Under the pieces are notes generated by a model. It saw only the letters and a list, made by a program, of their open reading frames with translations, did not search any database and was not told where the DNA came from. DNA of 64,000 nt from Pseudonocardia nematodicida (GTDB lineage: Bacteria > Actinomycetota > Actinomycetes > Mycobacteriales > Pseudonocardiaceae). The position numbers and the translations under genes were made by a program. The stretch is from positions 299,629 to 363,628 of the forward strand of contig NZ_JBEDNQ010000008.1 of NCBI RefSeq assembly GCF_040105385.1, in the 5' to 3' direction. This document shows, piece after piece, positions 1 through 8,002 of this stretch; within the stretch, counting starts at the first letter, position 1, and the number at the start of each line of letters is the position of its first letter.

Positions 1-2
1 AT

Positions 3-353
3 GTGTACGCCCCCGGGTATGCTGAGCCTGTGTGGGTGCCTGAGGTGCTGTCGTTCCGTGAGTTTCGTGCGGGCTTGGCGGCAGCGTTGAGGCGTGTGCA
101 GGACCCGGATGCGGAGCCGGTGTTCGTCGGCGCGCACCGCAAGCCCGAGGCGGTGGTGATGTCGGTGGCCCGTTATGAGCAGCTGGTCGGGGCCGCTCAA
201 CGACGGGCTGACGTCGACGAGGCACTCGCGTCGGTGCGCGCCGAGGGCCTCGAGCCCAGCGTCGAGGGCCTGGCGTTGCTCGACGGTGTCGCCGCCGGCT
301 CGTGGAGCACGACCGAGGCCCGTGAGCGTGTCCTGGCCCGCTACCGCCGTTGA
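3..353 (+). CDS. hybrid Phd-like / VbhA-type antitoxin of a Fic module
   Basis: This 116-residue protein probably neutralises the Fic enzyme encoded directly after it. Residues about 13-62 look like a Phd/YefM-type antitoxin (an EVLSFREFR start, then a VVMSVARYEQL strand-helix). Residues 77-82 are SVRAEG, which exactly fits the [S/T]xxxE[G/N] inhibitory motif by which VbhA-class antitoxins block ATP binding in Fic proteins, and the following LEPSVEGLALLDG...STTEA stretch is also VbhA-like. The GTG at base 3 is the first possible start; the gene could begin before the window edge. The stop overlaps the TTG start of the Fic gene (TTGA), so the two are translationally coupled. The link between the two families in one chain is my inference from the motifs. 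Confidence 0.75.
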   Translation: MYAPGYAEPVWVPEVLSFREFRAGLAAALRRVQDPDAEPVFVGAHRKPEAVVMSVARYEQLVGAAQRRADVDEALASVRAEGLEPSVEGLALLDGVAAGSWSTTEARERVLARYRR

Positions 354-967
354 CCGGACCGGACCCCTATCTCGATCTCGATGCCGGAGTCCTGCGTAAC
401 CGGCTGCGCATCACCGACCCGGCCGAGCTCGCCCAGGTCGAGGCCGAGCTCACCGCACTGCGTCTGATCGAGCTGCGCCGGCAACCGCTGCCCGGGCGCT
501 ACGACCTGGACCACCTGCAGGACTTCCACCACCACATTTTCAGCGACCTCTACGACTGGGCCGGGCAGCTGCGCACCGTGTCCATCGGCAAGGGACAACT
601 GTTCTGCCTGCCCCAGCACCTCGAGACCTTCGCCTCCGACATCTTCGACCGCCTGCACGACCAGCAGATCCTGCGCGGGCGCGATCTCGACGGCTTCATC
701 GACGGCCTGGCCGAGCTGTTGGGCGACATCAACGCACTGCACCCGTTCCGCGAAGGCAACGGTCGCACCCAGCGCGCGTTCCTGGCCCAGCTCGCCGCCG
801 ACGCCGGCTACGAGCTGCGCTGGACCGCCATGGACCCCGCCGAGAACAACCGCGCCTCCGCGCTCTCGCTCGCCGGTGACACCTCCGACCTGGGCACCAT
901 GCTGGCCCGCCTTGTCCGGCCGCTACCCCGGCTACCCCGGTCACGGCCGGCGTCTAGCGACAGCTGA
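350..967 (+). CDS. Fic/DOC family toxin (predicted AMP-transferase)
   Basis: A 205-residue Fic protein that should transfer AMP from ATP to hydroxyl side chains of target proteins. The core motif HPFREGNGR stands at residues 131-139, with the catalytic His131, the acidic metal ligand Glu135 and the anion-binding GNGR loop all intact. The N-terminal flap with YDWAGQLRTVSIGKG (about 68-82) is typical of the family. There is no [S/T]xxxE[G/N] motif near its own N-terminus, consistent with inhibition in trans by the upstream antitoxin (class I arrangement). The TTG start at 350 overlaps the antitoxin stop by four bases. It converges on the recombinase gene, leaving 57 bases between them. Confidence 0.88.
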   Translation: MTGPDPYLDLDAGVLRNRLRITDPAELAQVEAELTALRLIELRRQPLPGRYDLDHLQDFHHHIFSDLYDWAGQLRTVSIGKGQLFCLPQHLETFASDIFDRLHDQQILRGRDLDGFIDGLAELLGDINALHPFREGNGRTQRAFLAQLAADAGYELRWTAMDPAENNRASALSLAGDTSDLGTMLARLVRPLPRLPRSRPASSDS

Positions 968-1024
968 GCGCTGTCTCCGCAGTGACCGCGCTGCCCTTCC
1001 GAGCTCTTCGCCCCGATCAGCTCG

Positions 1025-2110
1025 TTACCGGCCCAGCTGCAGGACGGCGTTGTCGGTGAAAACGTCGTCGAGGCGGATGTAGGTGGTGATGCTGTCGATG
1101 GAGCGGTGGCGGGTCTGGTGGGCGATGGCGCGGTCGGTGGCGCCGCGTAGGTGGGCGTAGGTGACGAATCCGGCGCGCAGGCTGTGCGCGGTGTAGGGGC
1201 CGCCGGGGATGCTGGCGCGGGTGGTCGCGGCCGCGACGAGGTCGTTGATCGACTCGGGGTGCAGGGGTGTGTCGAGGATGCGGTTGCCGGTGGAGACCTT
1301 GCGCAGGATCGGGCCGGTGCTGATGTCGGCGAGCTGTAGCCAGTGCTCGAGGGCGGTCAGCGGGCAGTGGGCGGGGTTTTCGGCGCGGGGCAGGCCGACG
1401 AGGTCGGGGTGCTCGCCGGTCTGGTTGGTCTTGGAGCGGTGCAGGGTTAGGACGCGGCCGCGGCGTCCGCTGCGCAGCTCGCGTTCGGGGCTGAGCTGCT
1501 CGACGGTGAGCTCGGCGAGCTCGGCGCGGCGCAGCGCTCCCCAGAATCCGATCAGTAGCAGGGCGCGGTCGCGGGCGCCAGTCAGCGCGGGCTCGGTGGG
1601 GCGGGCCTTCCAGGTGCGGGTGGTGGGGCAGGCGGCGATGACCTGGTCGAGTAGGGGCGGCATCAGCGGTGGGGCCTGCTCGGGCGGGGCGCCGTGGGTG
1701 CGGCGGATGCCCTCCCAGACGGTGGAGACCCGGGCGGTGACCGCGGGGTCGGGCAGGTCGGCGGTGCGGTGGGCGGTGCGGATCCCGGACAGGTGTTTGG
1801 CGATGGTGCGGATCTTGGCGCCGCCCTGGGCGAGCGCGATCAGGTAGGCGCTGACGGTGGCCGGGGTGGCCGGTAGTGCGTCGAGGTCGTGGGCGGTGCA
1901 GAACGCGGTGAAGCTGGTCCAGACCGAGCGGTAGCCGCGGCGGGTGTTGTGCGCGCGGGCCGCGGCGACGTAGCCGGCCTCGTCGGGGCTCAGCGGGGTG
2001 TCCGTGCCGGCGTGCGGCCAGCCCGGCGCGGCGGCGAGGTGGTCGAGGGCGCGGGCGGGCGGCGCCGGTGCGGGGGCCGCGGTCGGGTCGTGCGGCGTCG
2101 GGGCGGTCAT
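1025..2110 (-). CDS. tyrosine recombinase / site-specific integrase
   Basis: A 361-residue phage-integrase-type recombinase. Residues about 40-135 form the SAM-like core-binding domain (NTRRGYRSVWTSFTAFC) and about 150-361 the catalytic domain. The active-site set is complete: Arg194 (GALRRAEL), Lys227 (SKTNQ), His309-x2-Arg312 (HSLR), His335 (TRHRS) and nucleophile Tyr344 (TYIR). It probably integrates and excises the element, or resolves multimers if the element is a plasmid. The start codon lies inside the end of the upstream HEPN-type gene (4-base overlap), so both are made from one minus-strand transcript. No excisionase-like small gene was recognised beside it. Confidence 0.92.
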   Translation of the reverse strand: MTAPTPHDPTAAPAPAPPARALDHLAAAPGWPHAGTDTPLSPDEAGYVAAARAHNTRRGYRSVWTSFTAFCTAHDLDALPATPATVSAYLIALAQGGAKIRTIAKHLSGIRTAHRTADLPDPAVTARVSTVWEGIRRTHGAPPEQAPPLMPPLLDQVIAACPTTRTWKARPTEPALTGARDRALLLIGFWGALRRAELAELTVEQLSPERELRSGRRGRVLTLHRSKTNQTGEHPDLVGLPRAENPAHCPLTALEHWLQLADISTGPILRKVSTGNRILDTPLHPESINDLVAAATTRASIPGGPYTAHSLRAGFVTYAHLRGATDRAIAHQTRHRSIDSITTYIRLDDVFTDNAVLQLGR

Positions 2111-2880
2111 GGGCAGTTCGCCGCAGGTAGGTGCTGGTCGGCCCAGGCCAGGATGAGCCGGTCCAGCTCGTGGGCGACGTCGTGGACGAATCCGATCCAG
2201 GCGCGCACGCCGTCGGTGCGCAGCAGTCCGGGGGTCTCGCCGCGGTGCACGCTGGCGTTGCGGACCTCGACCAGCACCTCAAGCCAGTCCGCGACGTAGT
2301 CGCGGTGGCACCTGGGCAGTCGGACCAGCTTGATCAGCCGCTCGCCGTGAATCGTCTTCTGGTAGTCCGCGACGACGTGGAGCCGGGGCGCGCCCATCGC
2401 GCCGCGCGGATCTGAGCCGGAGTTGTCCCAGTAAGGCACCCCGACGACCCGGCGGTACAGCTCCGCCTCGAGGAGTTCGGGCCACGGGCCCGTCAGCATC
2501 TTCTCGTCGCGCGCCCGCGACCGGTCGAACCTCTTCGACCGGGAGGGGGCGGCCGGTCTCAGGCTCTCGTCGCAGCGCGTCGGCTCGTACGCGGCCTTGA
2601 GCTTCTGCGGTGCGGCCTTGGCCAGCGCGGCTAGGCGGGTCGTGCCGGGCGGGGCGAGCTGGCGGCCCGCCCGTCGCGCGGAGGAGCCGGCGCGCCCGGC
2701 CAGCCAGACCAGGCTGTCCTCGGCGTAGGCCTCCCACGCCAACGCGCACAACACGAGGCACGCCCGGCGCAGCGGCCGCTCGCGGTCGGTCTTCCCGCCC
2801 GGCTCGGGCAGGTGCGTGTCCGCGATCGTCGTCGCGGCGTCGAGGGTGGCGTCCAGGGCCCCCAGGGCGGTCTGCGGCAC
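2107..2880 (-). CDS. HEPN-type protein coupled to the integrase
   Basis: A 257-residue protein of unassigned family. Its C-terminal helices carry R207-N208-ASV-H212, matching the Rx4-6H motif of HEPN ribonucleases, and the N-terminal LRRACLVLCALAWEAYAEDSL (37-57) is a helix typical of RiboL-PSP-HEPN proteins. The predicted role is RNA cleavage in defence or stress, but that is inference from one motif. The GTG at 2880 gives the longest frame. It overlaps the recombinase gene by four bases, an unusual partner for an integrase. It diverges from the KfrA-like gene, sharing the 130-base operator region. Confidence 0.6.
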   Translation of the reverse strand: MPQTALGALDATLDAATTIADTHLPEPGGKTDRERPLRRACLVLCALAWEAYAEDSLVWLAGRAGSSARRAGRQLAPPGTTRLAALAKAAPQKLKAAYEPTRCDESLRPAAPSRSKRFDRSRARDEKMLTGPWPELLEAELYRRVVGVPYWDNSGSDPRGAMGAPRLHVVADYQKTIHGERLIKLVRLPRCHRDYVADWLEVLVEVRNASVHRGETPGLLRTDGVRAWIGFVHDVAHELDRLILAWADQHLPAANCP

Positions 2881-2932
2881 CGGCGGAGCCTAGCCGCTGC
2901 TACCCGGGATCTTGTGGATGATCCCGCCAAAC

Positions 2933-3010
2933 ACGAAAGCGTTTCGTTGCGTTTCGTTGTTACGAAACAAAAACAGAACAGTTGACACAACAGAACTAAA
3001 CACGTATCGT
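2933..3010 (+). promoter_or_regulatory. operator array and promoter of the KfrA-like gene
   Basis: An AT-richer stretch between two divergent genes. It holds two inverted repeats, ACGAAA-gcg-TTTCGT (2933-2947) and GTTTCGT-tgtt-ACGAAAC (2951-2968), plus a tandem copy GTTTCGTTGC/GTTTCGTTGT (2941-2960). Just downstream lies TTGACA (2982-2987), a 17-base spacer and TATCGT (3005-3010), a strong sigma-70-type promoter. Repeats in this position fit autoregulation, which is known for KfrA proteins. The start point would fall at about 3017-3018, on the GTG that begins the gene, so the mRNA would be leaderless. Confidence 0.7.
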
Positions 3011-3017
3011 GACTTTC

Positions 3018-4442
3018 GTGAGCGAGCAGCCCTTCACCGACGAGCCGGTCGCCAACGATGCCGCGGCCGCGCGGTCCGACGGCGGCGACGGTGTCGTGAT
3101 GGACGTGACCGGGCCATCCAGGCCGGGGCCGTCCTGGGCGGCGCGGCGGGGACCGGAGCTGGAGCGGTGTCAGTTCCCCGGAGGCTGCGCGCACACGATG
3201 GAGTACGCCGGGTCCGGGCGACGGCCGAAGTACTGCTATCAGGTCGTCGGCGGGGTGATGCACGACCGCAGCAACGCCAAGCGCATCGCCGACGGCGCCA
3301 CCCCCGCCCGCCGGCGCGGCGAGACCGACGACGCCCAGGCCCGCCCGATCGCCCGCGCCGGGCAGACCGTGACCGACCAGGTCGCCGCGCTCACCGCGTT
3401 CCTCGAGGAGCGGACCGGGGACCTGCGCGAGGCGCTGGTGACCCTGGCCGACCCGGACGCGGTCGCCGCCGAGATCGCCGCCGCGCAGCGCGCCGCGCGC
3501 GCCCAGGTCGACCAGGCCCAGGCCGCCACCGACGACGCCCGCGCCCAGGCCCGCACCGCGCAGACCGCCGCCGAGGCCGCCCGCCGCTCCGCGGCCGCCT
3601 CCGACGATGAGGCGGCCGAGGCCGTCTACGCCCGGGCGGCCGCCGAGCAGGCCCGCGACGAGGCCCTGGCCGCCCGCGAGCAAGCCGAGACACAGCTAGC
3701 GCAGCTCAGCACCGACCTCGAGGAGCAGTCCGGCGAGCTGGACACGGCCCGGGCCGAGACCGACCGGGTCACCACCGAGCTCGCCGCCGCGCGCGCGGAA
3801 CTGGAGGAGGCGACCGCCGCGCGCGACACCGCACGGGCCGAGCGCGACACCGCGACCGGCGACCGGGACCAGGTCGCCGCCGAGCTGGCCGCAGCCACCC
3901 GCGACCACACCCGAGCCCACACCGAGCTCACCGAGGCGCGCGCCCGGGTCGAGGCGCTGGCCACCGACCGCGACACCGCCACCGCGGACCTGGCCGGGCT
4001 CCGCCGCGACCTCGACCGCGCCGAGACCGACCGGGCCCGGCTGGCCGATGACCTCGACGCCGCCCGCGAGCAGGCCGCCGAGCACCGAGCCGCCCGGGCT
4101 GGCGCGGAGAGCACTCTGACCGCGCTGCGCGCCCAGCTCACCCACGACGTCGACCGCGAACGCGCCTACGGCCACCAGCGCCTCGACGACGCCGAACTCC
4201 GCCACGCCGCCCAGCTCGCCGACCTGCGCGCCGAGCTCGACCGCCTCCGCGGCCAGGCCGCCGGCCACTCCCCCATGCCCGATCGAGCCCCGGCCGAGGA
4301 CGGGGAGCCGGACAGTGACGTCCCCGCGACCGACCCGACGCGCACGGCCGCGGCCCGACGAGCCCGGCCTCGCGCGGCCCGGCGCCGGCCCGGGCCCGAC
4401 TCCCCCGACGACACCACCGACGAGCAGGAGCAGGACCTATGA
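3018..4442 (+). CDS. KfrA-like coiled-coil DNA-binding protein
   Basis: A 474-residue protein with a short N-terminal domain carrying a possible metal site (C51-x5-C57-x15-C73-x8-H82) followed from about residue 120 to 430 by an almost unbroken Ala/Glu/Arg-rich coiled coil and a basic tail. This layout is that of KfrA-type plasmid proteins, which bind their own operator and form filaments that help plasmid stability. I start at GTG 3018, not the in-frame GTG 3009, because the promoter -10 box covers 3005-3010 and the transcript should begin at 3017-3018. The stop overlaps the next ATG (ATGA). The identity as KfrA rests on architecture, not on a conserved motif. Confidence 0.65.
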   Translation: MSEQPFTDEPVANDAAAARSDGGDGVVMDVTGPSRPGPSWAARRGPELERCQFPGGCAHTMEYAGSGRRPKYCYQVVGGVMHDRSNAKRIADGATPARRRGETDDAQARPIARAGQTVTDQVAALTAFLEERTGDLREALVTLADPDAVAAEIAAAQRAARAQVDQAQAATDDARAQARTAQTAAEAARRSAAASDDEAAEAVYARAAAEQARDEALAAREQAETQLAQLSTDLEEQSGELDTARAETDRVTTELAAARAELEEATAARDTARAERDTATGDRDQVAAELAAATRDHTRAHTELTEARARVEALATDRDTATADLAGLRRDLDRAETDRARLADDLDAAREQAAEHRAARAGAESTLTALRAQLTHDVDRERAYGHQRLDDAELRHAAQLADLRAELDRLRGQAAGHSPMPDRAPAEDGEPDSDVPATDPTRTAAARRARPRAARRRPGPDSPDDTTDEQEQDL

Positions 4443-4861
4443 GCTCTTCGTCCCCCACCCCTGATCAGGCCACCCCTGCTCCGTCGCGCCAGCGGACGGA
4501 GTCGGCGCGGCCGGTGATGGCGGGTCCCACCGCCGGCGCCCCGGGTGACCGGTCGCGGTGCTGCGACCGGTGCGGGCAGGCCCCGGCCGACCCGATGCAG
4601 CAGATCCTGATGAGCGCGGTGTGGCTCGTCGCGGGCCCCGCCGGACCGATCCAGGCGTGCTACTGCCGCGCCTGCCCGCCCGACGCGGCGATCACCGACC
4701 TGACCTGCCTACGCTGCGGCGACGGTCCGCTGCTGGCCGGCGAGCTGGCCGCCGACCCGCACGGGCAGCTCCCCGCCCCGGCTCAGGAGTGGCTCCTCGC
4801 CGCGGGGTGGCGCCTCGACGGGCCGCTGTGCCCTGGCTGTCAGCCGAGACAGACTCGCTGA
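4439..4861 (+). CDS. small protein with four CxxC knuckles
   Basis: A 140-residue protein I cannot assign to a family. It has four CxxC pairs: CDRC 42-45, CRAC 76-79, CLRC 90-93 and CPGC 131-134, which could hold two zinc ions. The first 40 residues are Ser/Pro-rich and probably disordered. No membrane segment or signal peptide is visible. Its ATG overlaps the stop of the KfrA-like gene, so the pair forms one operon and it may act with that protein on DNA. The 213 bases after it, up to the hydrolase gene, hold no gene I can support. Confidence 0.6.
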   Translation: MSSSSPTPDQATPAPSRQRTESARPVMAGPTAGAPGDRSRCCDRCGQAPADPMQQILMSAVWLVAGPAGPIQACYCRACPPDAAITDLTCLRCGDGPLLAGELAADPHGQLPAPAQEWLLAAGWRLDGPLCPGCQPRQTR

Positions 4862-5074
4862 TCTGCCCCGCTCATCCGGGCCCAGAGCCAGCCGCGGCAG
4901 GAGCATATACAGATCGAACTGCCCGCTGGCCTCGGTTCTGCCCGGGCTTCCGCTCCGCCATACGCCGGACCAGAATGGGTAGATCAACGGTCACCGGGGA
5001 CGACACCCGCTACCACATCCTAGGAGAGACGCTGGTCCGGTGCCCGTCGCGATCGAGGTGGGGTGGAGCAGCCA

Positions 5075-6019
5075 CTACAGTGCGCGCAGCACCCGGACGC
5101 GGTCGGCCACCGCCCGCCGGGCGATGTCGGAGTGCGGGGCCCAGAGATCGAACAGGTGCGGTACGCCTGCGTGCAGGTGGAACTCGACTTCCACTCCTGC
5201 GCGCCCCAGCCGTTCGACGTACTCGACAGTCTCTGCGCGGAAGAGATCGAGCTGGCCGATCTCGATGTAGGCGGGCGCGAGACCGACAAGGTCCGGCTCA
5301 CGGGCGGGCGACGCGTAGCCCGGAACGTCCGGGCCACCCGCGGCATCCCCGAGCAGGCAACCCCAGCCGGTGCGGTTATCGACACCCGTCCAGACCAGCC
5401 ACGGCTCGAGGTGGGCGTCGGCACTGGTCGTTCGGTCGTCGAGCATGGGATGGATCAGTATCTGGCGAGCCAGGACGGGCCCGCCCCGGTCACGGACCAT
5501 CAGTGCCACAGCCGCCGCCATCCCGGCGCCCGCACTGTCGCCCATGATGGCGATCCGGGACGGGTCGACGCCGAGTTCGCCAGCGTGTTCGACCGCCCAG
5601 CACAACGCCGCGTAACTGTCTTCGACCGCCGTCGGGAACGGGTGCTCGGGTGCCAGCCGGAACGCGGCCGCGAGGACCGGTACCCCGGACGACGTGGCGT
5701 AGCGCCGGCACACCGCACCGTGAGTGTCCAGGCTGCCGGAGAACATCCCTCCACCGTGCAGGTATACGGCGAGGGGACCCCGCGTGGTCTCGATGCTGCG
5801 ATAGAAGCGCAGCTCGATCGGAGTCCCGTCGAGGGCAGCGGCGGTGTGTCGGGTGGCTTCGGTTCCCGTCTGACCGGGCAGCGCGCGGGCGAAGTCTGCG
5901 AGCAGTGCATCTCCCGTCTCGCGACGCGTGCGCCAGTCCCCGGCTGGAGGGATGGTGGTAACGGCGACCGCGAGCGGTGCGAGCGCGTCGGCGACCTGGG
6001 CGTCCATCTGTAGGGCCAT
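5075..6019 (-). CDS. alpha/beta hydrolase, hormone-sensitive-lipase (HSL) type
   Basis: A 314-residue esterase of the HSL family. The oxyanion-hole motif HGGG is at 88-91, the nucleophile elbow GDSAGAG at 160-166 with Ser162, and the triad is completed by Asp258 (GQLDLF) and His288 (GVPHLF). It should hydrolyse a short-chain ester or a related acyl bond. No signal peptide is present, so it acts in the cytoplasm. It sits 24 bases behind the HTH regulator on the same strand and points away from the NRPS. That places it at the cluster edge; a role in releasing or activating the NRPS product is possible but not shown. Confidence 0.85.
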   Translation of the reverse strand: MALQMDAQVADALAPLAVAVTTIPPAGDWRTRRETGDALLADFARALPGQTGTEATRHTAAALDGTPIELRFYRSIETTRGPLAVYLHGGGMFSGSLDTHGAVCRRYATSSGVPVLAAAFRLAPEHPFPTAVEDSYAALCWAVEHAGELGVDPSRIAIMGDSAGAGMAAAVALMVRDRGGPVLARQILIHPMLDDRTTSADAHLEPWLVWTGVDNRTGWGCLLGDAAGGPDVPGYASPAREPDLVGLAPAYIEIGQLDLFRAETVEYVERLGRAGVEVEFHLHAGVPHLFDLWAPHSDIARRAVADRVRVLRAL

Positions 6020-6043
6020 CCGATCTCCTCCTGCGTGGATAAG

Positions 6044-7459
6044 TCAGTACTGGTCGATGAGGCGCGCCAGCGCGTCGCGCGCTGGGCCCAACATCTCCGC
6101 GACTCGGTCGGTCGCGTTCTCCGGGCTGGCGATGAGGATCGAGATGCGCTCGGCCGCGGCGAGCGGCATCACGGCCACCTCCGTGCCCGGCGCGAAGACC
6201 CGACCGATGAGATCGTCGGATCTGAATGCCTGTCCGTCGGCGACCTGGAATCGCACGGTGTCGCGGGCGTGCAGAGCCTGGCGAATCGCGGCGGTCAACG
6301 GATAAGAACCCGCGACGATCCGGTAGGCACGCTGGACCGGGGCGAGCACAGGGTCGTCGGTGAGGTGCGCCCGCCGTAGTACCCGCGTGACGACGTCGTG
6401 GTCCACCGGCAGGCAGACGCGCTGGCGGGTCACGAGCAGCAACCACGCGTCGTTCCCGGCCAGGGCGCCGAGCGGGCCCCGCAACTTCCCGTACAGAGCC
6501 CGATCGAACGACGACTCCATGGCGACGAGCGCGGCGCCGGCCCGGCGTTGCAGCACGGCATACCCCGTCTCGAGGGTCACCAGGAGTGGGGCGCGAACAG
6601 CGTCCAGCATGTCGGCTTCCAGCTCGCGTGGCAGGGTAAGGCAGATCTGGTCGAAACGTCCGACGCTGCCGTTGATCTTGCAGGTGTGGTTGACGTAGAG
6701 GTCCGGCGCCGTCAGATCTGGCGACGCGACGTCCTGAAGACTTGTCCGCAGTGTGCGCTCGCGCTCCAGATCCGGGCGGAGCTTGAGTGCGAGCACACGC
6801 CCGGCAACGTGCAGCAGATGCACCCCCGGCCCCGCAGGTTCGGCACGTTCCCCGAGCACATCGAGGACGGCCTGAACACACAGCGCGAGCAGCACCTGCT
6901 CGAAGCGATCGAGCTGAGCTCCGATGTCGCCGTACGACGCGCTTCCGAGCGGTTGGTCGAGGCTCCGGGTTACGCGCCTGCGCAGCGTGTTGGCCAGCGA
7001 TGGCGGGAGCCGTGGCGCCATCAGGGGTTCCGCCGCCGCCTGCGACCGGGAGACGACGTGTGCGTGGCCAGGCCGGTGCCTGTCCAGGGGCCCGTTGCCT
7101 CGTCCACCCCGGACGCGCGACGGCGGGTCGGCTGGTGCGGTGGGCGTACCGGTATCTGCCGTTTGCGCATGCCCGGAGGCCTCGCCCACGAGTGACGGGC
7201 CGCCGCCGGTGGCGCCGATCCACAGCTGGCGAAACTGCTCGACATCCCCGCGCAAGAATTGCACGACGCGTTGAATGCTATCCCAGGCCGGCACGTCCGG
7301 CGAACAGAACACTCGAGACAGGGTGGTGTGGCTGCAGCCGACTCCCCGTGCCATTCGGCGCAGGCTCGGCCACCCCGCCCTGTGGTGGAGTTCATGAAGT
7401 GCCTCGTGCAGATCTCGGGCTGGTCCGTACGGTAGATGCGGTCGAGTTAAGGCTTTCAT
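6044..7459 (-). CDS. helix-turn-helix regulator with a large unknown C-terminal domain
   Basis: A 471-residue protein. Residues about 30-80 form an XRE-like helix-turn-helix (SLRRMARGVGCSHTTLSRVF) of the kind seen at the N-terminus of many streptomycete regulators. Residues 85-150 are a low-complexity linker. The remaining 320 residues are globular and conserved-looking, with no motif I recognise; the last 100 (PVQRAYRIVAG onward) could be a small-molecule binding region. The ATG at 7457-7459 is the only good start. The gene diverges from the NRPS across 543 bases and probably controls the cluster; pathway control is inferred from position only. Confidence 0.65.
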   Translation of the reverse strand: MKALTRPHLPYGPARDLHEALHELHHRAGWPSLRRMARGVGCSHTTLSRVFCSPDVPAWDSIQRVVQFLRGDVEQFRQLWIGATGGGPSLVGEASGHAQTADTGTPTAPADPPSRVRGGRGNGPLDRHRPGHAHVVSRSQAAAEPLMAPRLPPSLANTLRRRVTRSLDQPLGSASYGDIGAQLDRFEQVLLALCVQAVLDVLGERAEPAGPGVHLLHVAGRVLALKLRPDLERERTLRTSLQDVASPDLTAPDLYVNHTCKINGSVGRFDQICLTLPRELEADMLDAVRAPLLVTLETGYAVLQRRAGAALVAMESSFDRALYGKLRGPLGALAGNDAWLLLVTRQRVCLPVDHDVVTRVLRRAHLTDDPVLAPVQRAYRIVAGSYPLTAAIRQALHARDTVRFQVADGQAFRSDDLIGRVFAPGTEVAVMPLAAAERISILIASPENATDRVAEMLGPARDALARLIDQY

Positions 7460-8002
7460 GCAAGTGGACCCCGCACGTGTATCGGATAATCTCTGAAGCG
7501 ATGTCGGCCATCATCGATCCGAACTGTGATCGGGCAGCGATGCCGCTATTCGGCCCGCGTGACCGGCAGGGGCCACTCGTGCCAGGCATTGCCGTGTCGT
7601 CAGTCGAATATTCGGTCAACGAGACACTCACCAGGCAAGCGACATGTAACCACCAACTCGGACGGATGTCCAACTAAACTGCGTGACTGTCGAGAAATAG
7701 CTGCTCAGCGTGTCGAGCGATCCGAAGTGGACCGGGATCGCCGGCGATCGACATGGCGGCCTCGACCTTCTTCTGACGGTCGCCGGCGGCCCCGGAAGGC
7801 ATGGCTGGCGGGGTCGCTTCCGCTCGTGATCCGGACCGGCTGGCACGTGACTGGTCGATCGTGGCAACTCTGTTCTCGATCCGGCCATCGCTGGTGTCCC
7901 TTTGGATCGACCTATGCGCCGACCACCACCGCGGTGTGAAGATCTGATTGATGTCGCGGCAATTTCGTCGAAGAAGCCGGACAGCTGGGGAGGGGAGCTC
8001 GG
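7460..8002. other. 543-base divergent intergenic region
   Basis: This stretch separates the HTH regulator (leftward) from the NRPS (rightward) and should contain both promoters. Short open frames on both strands lack ribosome sites and look like chance. I found no convincing -35/-10 pair and no perfect palindrome. The NRPS ribosome-binding site GGGGAG lies at its right end. Confidence 0.5.

Noticed and set aside
1017..2282. A 421-codon minus-strand frame across the recombinase
   Set aside because: Its translation is Arg/Pro-rich without motifs, while the overlapping frame has the complete recombinase active site.
2905..2926. CGGGATC ... GATCCCG hairpin as a terminator
   Set aside because: It lies upstream of both divergent genes, so there is no transcript for it to end; it may be part of the operator region.
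3239..4268. Long minus-strand frames opposite the KfrA-like gene
   Set aside because: Ser/Arg- or Gly/Val-rich shadows of a coiled-coil gene, with no ribosome site.
7392..7939. Small frames in the regulator-NRPS gap
   Set aside because: No ribosome sites, no motifs and unlikely composition; treated as promoter region.
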